A stretch of 64,000 nucleotides of DNA, taken from positions 2,542,001 through 2,606,000 of the forward strand of contig BSYQ01000012.1 in the NCBI GenBank assembly GCA_030272585.1, given 5' to 3'. The notes under the pieces are model-generated. The model searched no databases and had not been told where the DNA came from. It worked only from the letters and a program-made list of their open reading frames with translations. Position numbers and translations under genes: made by a program. This stretch comes from Bryopsis sp. KO-2023. Taxonomy: Eukaryota > Chlorophyta > Ulvophyceae > Bryopsidales > Bryopsidaceae. Below, in pieces: positions 24,201 to 36,068 of the stretch (within the stretch, counting starts at the first letter, position 1; each line of letters opens with the position of its first letter).

Positions 24201-25981
24201 ACTTTGATTGGCCGGAGGGTATCAAACAGATGGTTGGCATTCAAGGCAAGTTCTTAGAAGCTTCCAGTTTGGCTTCATTTTTGAAAATGAAAGAATTGAC
24301 CACGATCTCTGTAACACCGAAACACAGAGTTTCATCCATTATGGTGGACCACTTTCCTTTTTTCGAGTGTTTTTTTTTTTTTTTGGGGGGGGGAGGGTTT
24401 GGGTTGACCCTGCTCTGGCAAAACAGTGAAACTGTGTTGGAAACTACAGAATAATTATCTATGGCCATTTCATATTGAGGGAGGCAACCGATAGCTGTGG
24501 GAGGAAAAGACCATCAGGTTTTTCCACCAAGTGGACCCTCGATAAAAACCCATGTGACCCCCCAGTGTCAAATATCGTGGTATTGCCCCTATTTTTCGAT
24601 CTCGCTATGTGTTTTGCTTTCCTTTGCTCCACACCGACCCTCCTTGGATGCATTTCCTCTTCCAGATTTGGTGTCAGCAACGAGCGGAGTCTGGACAGCC
24701 ACCGAATGCGCGATGCCAGAAAACGCCATGGTCTCCAAATCGATGTTTTCGTTGATTCTTTCCATGTCGACCCCCATTCTCATCTCCATCCTCCTGGTGT
24801 GTTTCTGGTTTGCCCGGGCTGTCTACGTTCATATCAAAATCACCCCCCTGAAGTTCCAAGCTTACCTCACCCCCCGGCTGCTGGTCACCGCATGGAGTGT
24901 CGTGTTCTTCTTTTACGATTCTTGGACCGAATCCTTCATGAAACTGATGTACTGCCCGAGCGTGGACGTCTATGACCAATCCCAGCCATACTTCGAGTTT
25001 GCCAATTCGACCTCGAGGGTCTGGGCCCAAGACACCGCCGTCACCTGCTTCGAAGGAGTGCACAAAGGGTTGTTTTTCGGGGTGGCCCTGCCCGGATTGA
25101 TTCTGTTTTCTTTCGGAGTTCCTCTCGCAATGCTCATGTTCATCGTGTACAATCGGGATCGGCTGACTAACCCCAGGTTCCGCCTGTTCTATGGCTTCAT
25201 GTATTTGAATTATGATATTGAGTATGCCTACTGGGAGAGCGCCATCATGGTGAGGAAAGCTTTCATCGTGGCGATTGCGGTGCTGGCCCATTCGTTGGGG
25301 AAGAGTTTGCAGGGAATCTTGATGCTGGGGGTCATGTTTCTGGCTGTGGTTGCGCACACCATCACAAGGCCGTTACCTCTGGATCTTTTGGACAATATGG
25401 AGACTTGGTCTTTGGTCACCACCGGTAAGCTGGGTTCTTTCTGGAGTTTGGTGTGACATGAGAAAACAGAAGGTTACTGTGCGTGCATGTCAGTCTCGGC
25501 GTAGTGTAGATTTGGGGAAGCAGCAACGCAGAAACAAACACCAAATTTAGCAGTGCTGCATCGTTGGTATGACTTTCGTTTCTCGAAGGTCGATCGTAGC
25601 TAATCAATGATGGGTATTTCTCGAGGTGAAGTGAGTGCCCGATTTGTGTGTTTTGCTTTTGCAGCTTGTACCTTTTTTGCTGCCGTGGTTTTCAGCGATG
25701 CGGAGGTTTCTGAGGTCGGCCGATTGCTGCTTTCTATATTTGTGTATACGGTGAACCTGCTTTTTGTGTTGCATTTCACCGCAACTTTTGTTCGGGCCGT
25801 TCACGAATATGTCATTAGTTACAAGGAGGAAGAAGAAGAAGAAGGCGGCCAAAGAGACCTTCCGGATCAAAACATCGGGTTTTTCAAAAAAGTGTGGTAT
25901 TTGCTGGTGACCAAAACGATCAGGATCCTCAGAAGATACGCGCAAAAATTAAGGCGGACGTCGAGCGGTACAATAGTGTGA
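17647..25981 (+). CDS. Large secreted beta-helix protein with C-terminal multi-pass membrane domain
   Basis: Eleven exons with fully consistent phases: 17647-17722, 18562-18793, 19369-19480, 20131-21058, 21513-21962, 22229-22671, 22862-23368, 23461-23904, 24155-24245, 24666-25424, 25665-25981, giving 1452 aa. Residues 1-20 are a signal peptide (FFVLLLLASCCCAQ). A long right-handed parallel beta-helix (pectin-lyase fold) follows, with repeated F/C-x-x-N-x-A-x-x-G-G-G motifs such as NCTFVGNVAYQGGGAFAMG. Then comes a cysteine-rich stalk (CLLCSNGLYSFN, CDPCPENANC, GVLCGACEEGYG, CSRCQPTW). About eight hydrophobic helices complete the protein, starting at WIYVMIIGSIMILSLFLVIA, and the tail is cytoplasmic and basic. 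The architecture resembles protist adhesin or receptor-like beta-helix proteins; ligand and role are unknown. Intron 9 uses a GC donor. Confidence 0.9.
21217..21246 (+). repeat. (GT)n microsatellite
   Basis: About 15 GT dinucleotides in intron 4 of the beta-helix gene. Confidence 0.95.
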
Positions 25982-28900
25982 GGAAAGAGTGAGGGGGGAA
26001 GCTGAAGGGAAGCCAAACCAAACTGAAAGAAAAAAAAAGAAGGAAAAGGATTGGGTGGAAAAACGAGGGAAAGAAAAAAACGGAAGGAGGAAGAGGAAAA
26101 AAAAAACGGCAGCGAAGAGAAAAAAAAGGAAGTGGTAGTTTTTATGAAAAAAAAAAGAGAGAGAGAGAAAAAAAGCTGTTGAAATGGAAGAACAAGGAGA
26201 AAACACAAAACGAATGCTTGGTTAGCGTGTAGGTTTTTTTTTTGGATAGGAGGAAGAAAAAAAAAATTGGAGGGGTTGGATTGACTCTCTCTTTCATTTC
26301 TTGGCGGAAAAAAAAAACATGGGTTCGAACGTGTGTCCTTTTTTTTCAAGGATTTCGTACGAATATATGTATATTCGAATATATATATATATACGAATGC
26401 TTTCCTTTCATGTCGCTCGGAAGAGTAGGTTAGTGCAGTCGGATACGCAGGTAGATATATGTATGATATTTTCTTGCCTGGAAGAAAAAAAAAAAAACTC
26501 ACAGCCCAGGTGTTTGCATAATTAATTGCCTGCTTTTGCTTTAATTATTTCTTTCGTTGGAGTTTGAATGTCCGTGAGGGATGGTGTTCGAATCTCAACT
26601 GCCGCAATGTTTGCGTATCTTCCCATCGAGAAAATTCGTGAACGAATCCAAAGGGCCGAGGGGAAGGGAAAGAGTCCGGAAAGGGAAAAAAAAAAAAAAG
26701 AACAAAGAGGGAAAGGAAATATTCTGCAGCGAAAAAACAAAAAAACTTGTAATGGAGAATCCACAGGGGTGGTAAATATAGTGGGGGAAGTTGATGAGAA
26801 GTTATTTGATCGACAAGATTGGTGTGGGGTGGAAGGGTACTTTTTTTTCCAGTCCCCACCAAAAGAAAGCACAGGTGATTTTGAAAAACGAAAAAAAAAA
26901 TAGGAGATGGGGGAAAATAGAGCAGGATTGCATCTGTTTTAATTTTCATGAGTGATGGGGAATGGCAGCGTTTTTGTTTATCATAGAGATACAACAACAA
27001 AAAAACGATACTTGGAAAGGGAGGTTTTATTTTTGTAGGGATTGGGGTTTTCACTCACCAGTGCAAAATCACGACTGTTTGTTTTGTGTATGTTTTTTTT
27101 AACTGAGAAGAGGGTTCCATGGGGGGCGCTCTGATTTTTGAAGTGAAAAAATTTGGGTTCTGTGTCTCAGTGGGGTGAAAAGCGAAAAACCGAAAAAAAG
27201 AAAAAAACCGATGAAAAAAAAGAGGTCTAGAAGATGCTTACAAGAAAGGCATCAGTGTTATGAAACAGAACATGCAAGACAAAATAGGGGTAGATGTGTT
27301 ATTTCAGCTATTCTCCTCCCCCTTCATCCACCCCCCCCTTCCCCCAAAACAAAGCAGCCAAAAAAAAAATGAGCTGCCAGAAACTCAGAATCACAAGAGA
27401 CCGGAAAAAAAAAAATTAAAAAACTGTTTTTGCTGGGGAATTTGGGGGTGTTATATTTTCTTGTTCGTGTTATTGCTTTCTGCAATACAGTTTTGAACGA
27501 TCGAAAATATGCATATATATAATTTTTTTGTTGTGTTGTGTTTTTTTTTTTTTTTTGGGGGGGGGGTTGAGGTGACGTTGGGAGGGGGTGAACAACAAAT
27601 CACTCGGGAATTTTATTGTTTTTTCTTTTTTTTCCAGAAGGAGAAATGCTGCAAACGGTCCTAATCATATGGTAGTGTTTATTTTGGATGGGTGGCCAAG
27701 CTACATAATGTGTCTTTCTTTTTTTTTTTTTTTTTTGGCCCCTCCTTACAGGTATGGAAACTGTGGAAATCAAGGATCACATATTTGGGCTTTCTTTGTT
27801 CTTTTAAAGAAAATATGTGACAGCTGGTGTTAATATGAAGCAAGCAATGATTTTTTGGGTCGGACAATTAATTGTAACGGTCAAGTCCCGGACTCTTTTT
27901 CAGAAACGGTGCGTTTCTGATGGTGGTTCCACCAGATTTGCAGAAATGCTTGCTGCCTTGTTCAATGAAGCTTTTTTTTTGTTTCAAATCAAAGTGCACA
28001 TGTTCAAGCTGAGCATTCATCAATTGTTCTCAGACAGAAGAAAAGCAAACAGATAATAGCAGATTTTCTCTGAACTGAAATCCCATCAGTTTTACAGAAA
28101 ATACCTGGACCAGAAATTACAAAAAAAAGCAAAAAGCAAAAAGCATGCGATCACCCCTCATGAACATACCAGACAAAAGCACCTCATCAAATAAACAAGC
28201 AAACAAAATTAATAAAATATGCATGCAAAGATGTCGTCAACCTCGAGAACCAATAACAAATTATTGCAATAGAGCAAAAAGAGCCCCCCCCCCCATAATG
28301 CCAGAGAAAAACAAATGTAACCACCATTCTAAAAATCCCCCAAAGCCCCAAATCTCCCTGAATCCCAAGAAGAAGAGAAAAAAGAAGTGGACCATGGAAA
28401 TAAGAATCAGAAAACCAAAATCAAGACAAAAGTACTTGTCGGTGTTGGTACATTGAGACATTCTTTGAGCAGAGTGCTCCCTATCGAGCCTAGAAACCTC
28501 TTACTGTTTGGGTGAGTAAATGGGGCACTCTTTCTCAAACAAGATAAAAAGGTCGATTTGTGACAGTTGTGATCAGATATCCCCCCCCCTTCCCTTTGAT
28601 TCTATTTCCATCTTTGAAAAAAGAATGCAAGCCCACAGTCGAATGACGATCCTTGAAAAAGGATCTTTGGGGGATGTTTTCCGAAAAACCCATGAGTAGT
28701 GTTGATAAATATCCGCATGGATATGCGACAAATCAGACAGATACGATTGTCCATGGGAATATTCGAAAACCATCCTTGTTCAATATTGAAGAAATGAACT
28801 CCACAAAATCTCAAGAAAAAACCCTGCAACTCCCCCCCCCCCAGTTATGGAATGGATCAATGAGAAATGGAGTGAGTACAATTATTTCAAATTAAGGAAT

Positions 28901-29819
28901 TTGCATGGGAATTCCACCTGGCTGTTGGTCAGCCAGATGTGCATTGGGATGGAATCGAAATGACTGTGAGGCTGGCACCACAGCTGTAGTGTTCTCCGAA
29001 TCCCGCTTAAATAGGCAAGGAAAAGGGGGATTGGTATCTTGTCCTTCCCTACCCCCTCATGAGTTGTGGGGGTGTGGATTTTGTTTTTCTCTTGTTCTCT
29101 TGTTCTAGTGTTCTAGTGGAATTTGTGAAGATACACTTTTTTGGATAAAGTCGCAGTGAAGTGAATGGTGGTTTTTTGTGGCTTTTGATGGGTGTGACCA
29201 GATTTATTGTTGCTGGGTGATTTTTCCAGGGTGTTGTTACTGGAAGAACGAGCCTTCCGCAAAAAAAGTCTTACAACAAAAAGACAACCCCGAACTCCCG
29301 TTCACAGACTTTCCTTCCCGACTCACTCAACTCTCACACTTCCTCCACTGACTCATACCTCGTACTTCTAACGTAAAACCCCTACTGCCATGGGGCCTCT
29401 CACCCGCACTGACCAGTCGATTCAACCCATTTGACATCGCTCTCAGAGTCAAATCGTGTGGTAGTACTTTCATTAGAAATGAGTGTCCGTTGTGTGGATT
29501 TGTTGATGTGACGCTCTTATGTCTGTCTTTCAGTACTTGTGTTCTACCCGGTCCAACAAGGGTGTGTTTTTCCCATCTCAAAATAAATCTAAAAACTGTG
29601 AGAATCAGGGACCTCCAACCAAGGGATCACTCCAATAAAAAAACTCAAAGAAAAGACAGCACAGCGCAACCCGGAGATGGCGAGCACCTACCGAACAGCT
29701 CTCGGCCAGCTTCCCAACAGCTCCCCTCTCACATTCAAAACCCCCCAAGATCCACTCCCCCCCATATCAAAACCAAAGAGGAAGTTTCGAAACTACCACT
29801 GTCAAATTGCTTATCAAAA
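25982..29819. other. 3.8 kb gene-free, homopolymer-rich spacer
   Basis: Between the stop of the beta-helix gene and the start of the LRR gene. Dense poly(A) and poly(T) runs and simple repeats, including a T(16)G(10) tract at 27541-27566. A plus-strand frame at 29490-29819 continues in frame into the LRR start and may be 5' leader. Nothing else is supported. Confidence 0.6.
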
Positions 29820-32800
29820 ATGGGGACAGTCGCCGTTCTGCACTCCACTTTTCCAAAATTTCTCACCCCCGTGGAGCTTCCCCAAAAGGAGGCGGATTTG
29901 ATTGAGGAAGGTCTGCGATTGCTGTCGAGGGATGTTCTGCGTTTCAAATCCAATGAACACATTTCGCCAGTCGCTCTCCAAATTCCTGATTGTCGGGCAC
30001 TGGATAAGAGCGAGGAGGTCGCCAAGCAAATCGCCTTGGCTTTGTTCCCTCCAAAGGTATGTTCTCATCTAGAATTTTCCCAAGAAAATTATTAAGAAAA
30101 TTATGTGCATAAAATAAAAAGTGAAAAAGAATGTGTATTACATCATCCCCTACTTTTCGCCCCCCAAAACGGGCCAGGGTTTCCTCCACAGAAGCGATTT
30201 TTTCACTGAGTTTCTTCAGGTATTTTTTTTTCCCCGCTGATGGACCATCTCAACAGAAGCATTTACCACCTTAAATTTGCCTCAAACCAGATTTTTATGC
30301 ATGAAACTTATCCATAAGTAAGTTTCCAGATGCAAGTAATTGAACAGGAATGTGTTTTTTTATCTGTCAAATCGTACGCAAAATATACCAAACATTTCAT
30401 TGAAAAGCAAGTTTATGGCAATTTTAATTTTGGCAGGACGATTCTCAAGTTGCCAGACACAGCTCTTTTCGAAAATTCACCAGCATCATTCGAAAACTTC
30501 GCCACGAGCTGCACAAGGATGGATTCGAGCAGCATGTTCAAAAGAGGGAACTACGAGCATCCCTCATGTCGACCACTGCAGAAAATCGACCCCTTGCCAC
30601 CAGTGTGGGTGCCCTATTTTTTTCAAAATGATAAATTTCTTCACAAAGCTTTTCATCCTTTCGTGCTTCCGCATGCAACGAAACTTCAAAAACAAGGAAA
30701 AAAAAGAAAAAGGAAAAAAAATAAAATAAAATAAAATAAAAAATATATATATATATATGTAAACTTCAAATATATAAACAGGACAACAGAAGTTGAATAA
30801 GTTTTCTGCTTGGCGATAACTCATGTTTTTCGTGTTTCTGAACAAACCAGATTTTGAATCCATCCGCAATGCCGGTGGAAGTTGCACCGAAAGAGGAGCT
30901 GCAGCCATTTTTCGATTTTTTGTCCAAGTCTTCCACCCCACCATCGACACCAGCACAGTTTGGAAGGGGAGTGATGTTTCCAGATGGAAGGATGGATTTT
31001 TGCAAGCAGGTGGTGGGCCCTGCCCACATCGCAGATCTCTGCAAAGCGGTTTCGAAAGCACAATCCACCGTTCGACATTTCTTGCTAGGTACACCCCCAC
31101 TGGGGCTAAATCACCTCGTTGGATGGCCTTCGTTGGGCAAGTTTGCCTAATGTAAATTAAACATTCATTAAACACCCCCATCGATAATGCACACAGGCAA
31201 ATGTTTTCTCGTTGATTTGATTTGTGACCTTGTTTTAGAATTGATTTGCTTTTTTGTTGCTTCGTTCTGGATGGCGGTTCTGTATGTCTTTCCAAAAAGG
31301 TTGTGTGTGGCATTCGATAAGGACTGGAAAAAACTGAAAAAAAAAAAACAACGAAGAAATAACGTGTTCAGGAGATGTTTATTTGTTTTTGTTTTCTAAT
31401 TTTGTCAATTCAGGGAATAACATCTGTTGCGACAATAATGATTCGACTGGAGCACACTGCATCGGTGATTTGATGGACAGAGATGACCTGGAAATCGAAA
31501 CTTGGTAGGGGGGGGGGGGGGCGGGAATATATATATATATATATATATTGCTGTATATTTTGTACATTGCTGTTGTAGATTGTTTGAGAAAACATACCAA
31601 CAAAGACTCACATCGACCCTAGTTGTTTTTTGAATCTGGGAGAAATGAACAAAAAAATACGAAAAAATAAATAATGAATGTGATAAATATATTATAATAG
31701 TACATTAATTTTCTTCGAATAAGGTTACTCACAGATATTATCAGTCTCGGATTTCGTAATTAATCGAAATCCAGTGGAGCCCTTCGCACAGGAGATGAGT
31801 TAGGACTATGCCGGAGCAAAAAATGAATGAGGCATTACTGTGGTGATGTTGCTAGGTACTTGGCTGGAAATTGCATGGGTGCCGACGAGGTCAAAATTCT
31901 GTGTGACAAGCTGAAGAACAGCAAACATGCACGGGCGTTGTGGTTGAAACGAAATCCTGTCAAAGCAGAGGGGGCTGCTCATCTTGGTATGCATAGGCAT
32001 TCTATTGATTTACATTTGTAGTGTTTTTTCATTTTTCCTTGATCAGTTTTACTAGGGTAGCACATCCTGCACAGATATTCTTGATTTCCACCAAGAAAGA
32101 AGGGAGGGGGGGAACGCCAGTCTGGTTGCATGGTCAATGCATGGCTTGTGTGAATTCGTAGAGAGAAACTTTATTGATTTTTTTTTCACACTGCATTCAT
32201 CCATGATATTTCAGTCGTAGTGTCTATATCGTTTCGACCATGATTCAAAAAAAAAGTGGGCGTCTTGCCAATGAACAAATCATTGCGTCCAACAGCAGTT
32301 TTTCCTGGAGTTCCAACTCTCCCTAACAAAAGTTTCAATTTTCTCCACGATTTAAGCCAGAAAAAAATTTGCTCTGATCAACTTAGGTGATTTGCTGGCG
32401 AACAACAAGTTGATCAAAGTTTTGGACCTGGATGGATGCGGTCTGAGGGACGAAGGAGTGAAATCGTTGATTGAGCCGATGCTGGGGGCGAAAGAGTTGG
32501 GTTTGAGACATCTTTACCTTGGAGGCAATGCGATCGGCGTGGAGGGAGCTAAACACTTGGCGGAGTTTCTGAAAACTCATCCCACTCGAATCAAAAGTTT
32601 GTATTTGGGGGTCAATCGGTTGGGCGATGCGGGTGCAGCACTGATCGCTGAGGCGCTCCAGGTGGATTTTCTGAGAATATATATTCGTTGCTTATTATTG
32701 GCAATACTTTTGTTCGACATCCTCCCCCCAAAAAAAAACAAAAATGAAAGAAATGAACATGAGATGAAAATTATAAAGAAATCCGAAAAAATTGTAAAAA

Positions 32801-33283
32801 ATGAAAGAGAGAAATGATATAATAATCTTCGACCTTCCGGGGGTTCTTAAAACTGCACTTTGTTGTGATGTCCATTCCTAGGGGAACACCACCATCAAGC
32901 GTCTATTCTTGCCGTCCAATCAATTGACCTCGGTGTCGGTAAAAGCCATCGTGGATGCAGCCCTGACATGCCCAAACCTGAAAGCGCTGAACCTCGGATA
33001 TTACACGTCCACTTGGGATATGGGTGAGGTCCCCAATGCGTACGGAGATCAAGGAGCGAAAGAGTTGCTCCGGTTGGTCAAAAATCATGGCTGTCTGGAA
33101 TTTCTCAGCGTAGTGAATGCAGGGGTTACCAAAGAAGGGTTTGATTTGTTGACTGAAGCGGCTGGACCCAATTTGTACATGCCTGGAGGGAAAACCGTCA
33201 TGGAAGCCTCCCTCCAATTTCGCAGAGTGAAACATCCCAAGAGGGTGGTTGATATCGACAGCGTTTATCGAACCAGGATGTAA
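29820..33283 (+). CDS. Leucine-rich repeat protein (ribonuclease-inhibitor type)
   Basis: Seven exons with consistent phases: 29820-30056, 30437-30604, 30851-31088, 31414-31504, 31856-31986, 32387-32661, 32882-33283, giving 513 aa. The N-terminal half is unrecognised, with a helical basic stretch (SIIRKLRHELHKDGF). From about residue 215 come RI-type LRRs: HFLLGNNI, ALWLKRNPV, VLDLDGCGLRDEGVKSL, HLYLGGNAIGVEGAKHL, SLYLGVNRLGDAGAALIAEA, RLFLPSNQL, ALNLGYY. This is the cytosolic RanGAP/NLRC3-like repeat class, a protein-interaction scaffold; the partner is unknown. No signal peptide. An in-frame extension upstream of this Met is open to 29490, so the start is the first reasonable one rather than proven. 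Intron 3 carries dispersed repeat copy B. Confidence 0.88.
31098..31170 (+). repeat. Dispersed intronic repeat, copy B
   Basis: Matches 16201-16283 over about 70 bp: GGGCTAAATCACCTC, then CCTTCGTTGGGCAAGTTTGC, then AATGTAAATTAAACATTCATT. Here the ATTC tail is short. Located in intron 3 of the LRR gene. Confidence 0.75.
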
Positions 33284-34048
33284 GAAAATGTATTTTTGGA
33301 GGGTTCATTCATTATTGGGAGTGTGTTTTTGTTTCAATGTATTTTGAGGGGTTCCTGTGATTAGTACATTTTTGAGGAAAAGTTACTGGAAAGAGAAACA
33401 AATCGACCTGGACAGACGTGGATATGGATGTGTTTGCTGTTATGTGCATGGGGGTACAAGTTTGGATTCATCAGTAAGTCAATATTCGATGTGTATGTAA
33501 AAATGTAACTGCTATCCCCCATTTGAGGAATTATTTTTTTATTTTTTATTTTTTTGTTTTTTTTTTTTTGGGGGGGGGGAGGTTGAGAGAACACAACCAA
33601 GTTGTGCTCTGTCCAAGTTTTCTTTGCTGATTCGGTTTCAACATTACAATCCCTCATCAAAATCGAAGGAGGATGAAAACTTTCCCAAAAAAGAAAAAAC
33701 AGAGATAGACTTTCCCACGGCGATGCTATCTATTTCCCCAAAATCTACTCCTATATAAACCATGCACGTCTCCACAGTTTTTCAATCAAATCATTCTGAG
33801 CATTCAAAAAACTTCCAAAGTGAAAACCCCATGCGGCTAGAATTTCTAACTAACACTCCCACCAGCAAGGAGAGCGGCACTGCATTGACGCCACCACGAA
33901 CGACTGTCTTTTCCTGGTCCACCATTACAAACACCACCTCAGAATTGGAAAAAGTCGATCAACACAAACGAGCAGACCAACCACAGAATGCCAAGCAGAA
34001 AACAAAGGAAGAAACGCATTTTTGTGCCGGAGCTCACCTCACCTCTGC
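33284..34048. other. Convergent intergenic spacer
   Basis: Between the 3' ends of the LRR gene (+) and the lectin gene (-). Contains a T-run/G-run tract at about 33556-33579 and no supported gene. Confidence 0.55.
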
Positions 34049-35139
34049 TTATGCAACCATCAGGGCCTCCACCAACTCTCCGTCAGCAGCAGGAACCATT
34101 GCAAACACCTGGACTTCGCACAACGTCAAGAATTGCGTTCCCAGAATCTTGATGTTCACGTATTGACCCTCCATTTCGCACTCGAATTTCCTGGTCTCGG
34201 CTCTACCCAACTTGGCACCCGTCACGCATGCCTTGTTCAAGTTCGAGTCCAACTCTTTTCCAATTCGGATTTCAAAGTTGCTCAACCTTCCCCAGCAGCA
34301 ATCGCCACGGTTGGTGATCACGACTCGCGTGATTTGGTAGGGTCCGCCCAAATCGACTTGCCACCACGGGTTCTTCTGTTTCCTGGTGTGGGTGCAGCTT
34401 CCCGCGAAGTAGTTGGAATTCTTGTTACCGTCGACCGCGCGAGACGACTTACCGCCGAAATCAGTCGTCGATTGAACGGTGTGTTTCTTCAGACTGACCA
34501 ATTTCTCGACGGTGTTGACGCACTGGCCGTCGCCCTTCAGCTTGTACTTATCGCCGCCGCAGCAGCCCATGATGTTCTTATGGAATCCCGAGTATTTCTT
34601 GTTGCCATTATACCCCGCCTCGCGGTTCTTCTTCAAGCACCCACCATAGGCGGCTCCAGATTTCCCGAACGAAAACCCGTCACAACCTCTCGTCGACAAG
34701 CACTCGATTCTGGCGTCGGACAGGGACTTCCACTGGGTGCACCTGATGTTGCCTTTCGCCCCCCCGGAGGCCTCGAGGTAACCTTGAGGAATTTTGAAGA
34801 AATCACATGGAGGCAAATCTGCTGCGCCTGTAAGCGAAACACACACGGGGGAGACTTTCGTCAGTAGCAACTCGTTGAGGATACCCAAGGGAGGGATGAA
34901 ATTGGCTGACCAGCTGGTCTGCAGATGGATCCAAATCGCGTTCAAACAAGAAGAAGCCAGTTCCATGGACGATAAACCATAACAGCAAGACGATTCAATG
35001 AACGAATTCCCGCAGCCACACACAGACTGGAATTCAAACTGGGGGCGTTCCACCATACGCTCGAATGCACTCTTTTCTCACCAGCGAAACTGACGAACGC
35101 CAAAGCGCAAATAACCACAAGGAAGGTCTGGGCCATCAT
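34049..35139 (-). CDS. Secreted PAN-like plus fucolectin (F-type lectin) domain protein
   Basis: Two exons, 35139-35082 and 34827-34049, joined in phase 1, giving 278 aa. Exon 1 is a signal peptide (MMAQTFLVVICALAFVSFA). Residues about 20-110 form a cysteine-containing module (IRCTQWKSLSDARIECLSTR, GCDGFSFG, GGCLKKN) resembling PAN/Apple or WSC-like sugar- or protein-binding folds. Residues about 130-270 match the eel-fucolectin/tachylectin-4 (F5/8 type C-like) fold: SSRAVDGNKNSNYFAGSCTH, NPWWQVDLGG, ITRVVITNRGDCCWGRLSNF and the C-terminal LCEVQVFA. These domains usually bind fucosylated glycans at the cell surface or outside. The short tail after the domain holds no anchor, so it is probably secreted. 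Confidence 0.9.
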
Positions 35140-36068
35140 CGCAGAAAAGAAAGAACAAAAAGCGCTAAGTCGTCCTGGTGTGCGTGCTGTTGAAGGCGCC
35201 AGCCCACGCTTTTGTAAGTGGATGGGGGGCGAGAAATGTCGTGAACGTGTGTTGATGAAAACACCAAGGACTGACCTGAGCGTTGATTCGTTCCAGCCAG
35301 GACCGACTGTTCTTGTGGAAGGTCTCTCTTCTTGCGAAGTTCAGCATCCTGTCCTGTGTGTCCTTTTGGGAAGTACCCAGGCCACTGGTGGCGAGTCGTT
35401 CATTTTTCGAATCACTGCGTGCTATAGATGGATCTCCACATGGACAACGAAACAAGCCAAACAAATTGAAGAAGAGGCCGGGAAAATACACCAGTGAACC
35501 TGTTGTTGAACAAAACCTTCTCTCAACGAAATTATTCAATACTAGCTTTCTTTCACATAGCTCTCCTACTCTCCGACCAACCCCTTCATACAATATTTCG
35601 GAAAGTGTTTTTTTTTTCAAATCATACTGCGAAAAGATCGGAATTTTGATAAACGTTTCTGCGCCCTGCGCTTGGACTGCGCTTGGACTGGCACTCGCAA
35701 GGTTCGCGTCTGTTGCAGCATGTTGTGTGCAATCTTATCCATTTGTCTATTCAACGCCTATTTTGGACCTGGCACTGGGTTTGACAGAGACGAACTTGTC
35801 GCGCAGACAAGTTGGAGTTGCGGGTGGTGGTCCGTCTTGTGGGTCTGCTCCGTCGATTACAATAACACTCCCGTTTCGCTTTTGGGAAATAGTAAGAAAC
35901 GCAAGCTCTGCTTGGACGCTCTGTCGCGCACGGAGGTTTCCTAAAAACACAAAACACACACAAAGACGCTCCGATGAACATCGTGATATCCGTGCATGGA
36001 GCGGCATCAAAGAAAAATTGCCCATTCTCGAAGAGCGCCAGCTGGCGCACGACAGACGGGACGCAGCG
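35140..36068. other. Spacer between lectin gene and arm 2
   Basis: Several overlapping open frames on both strands (e.g. 35672-35944 plus), none with splice or family support. It holds the lectin promoter. No recognisable gene. Confidence 0.45.

Noticed and set aside
24674-25357. 227-codon minus-strand frame opposite the beta-helix membrane exon
   Set aside because: Antisense shadow: the plus strand carries the transmembrane segments with matching splice sites. The minus frame has no signal or motif.
25867-26502. 211-codon minus-strand frame
   Set aside because: Phe/Ser/Pro-rich translation of A/G-rich DNA after the beta-helix gene stop; no coding character.
30564-31313. 249-codon minus-strand frame
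   Set aside because: Crosses LRR-gene exon 3 antisense and translates an AT microsatellite. No splice or family support.
34022-34867. 281-codon plus-strand frame over the lectin gene
   Set aside because: Shadow: the fucolectin motifs and signal peptide are on the minus strand.
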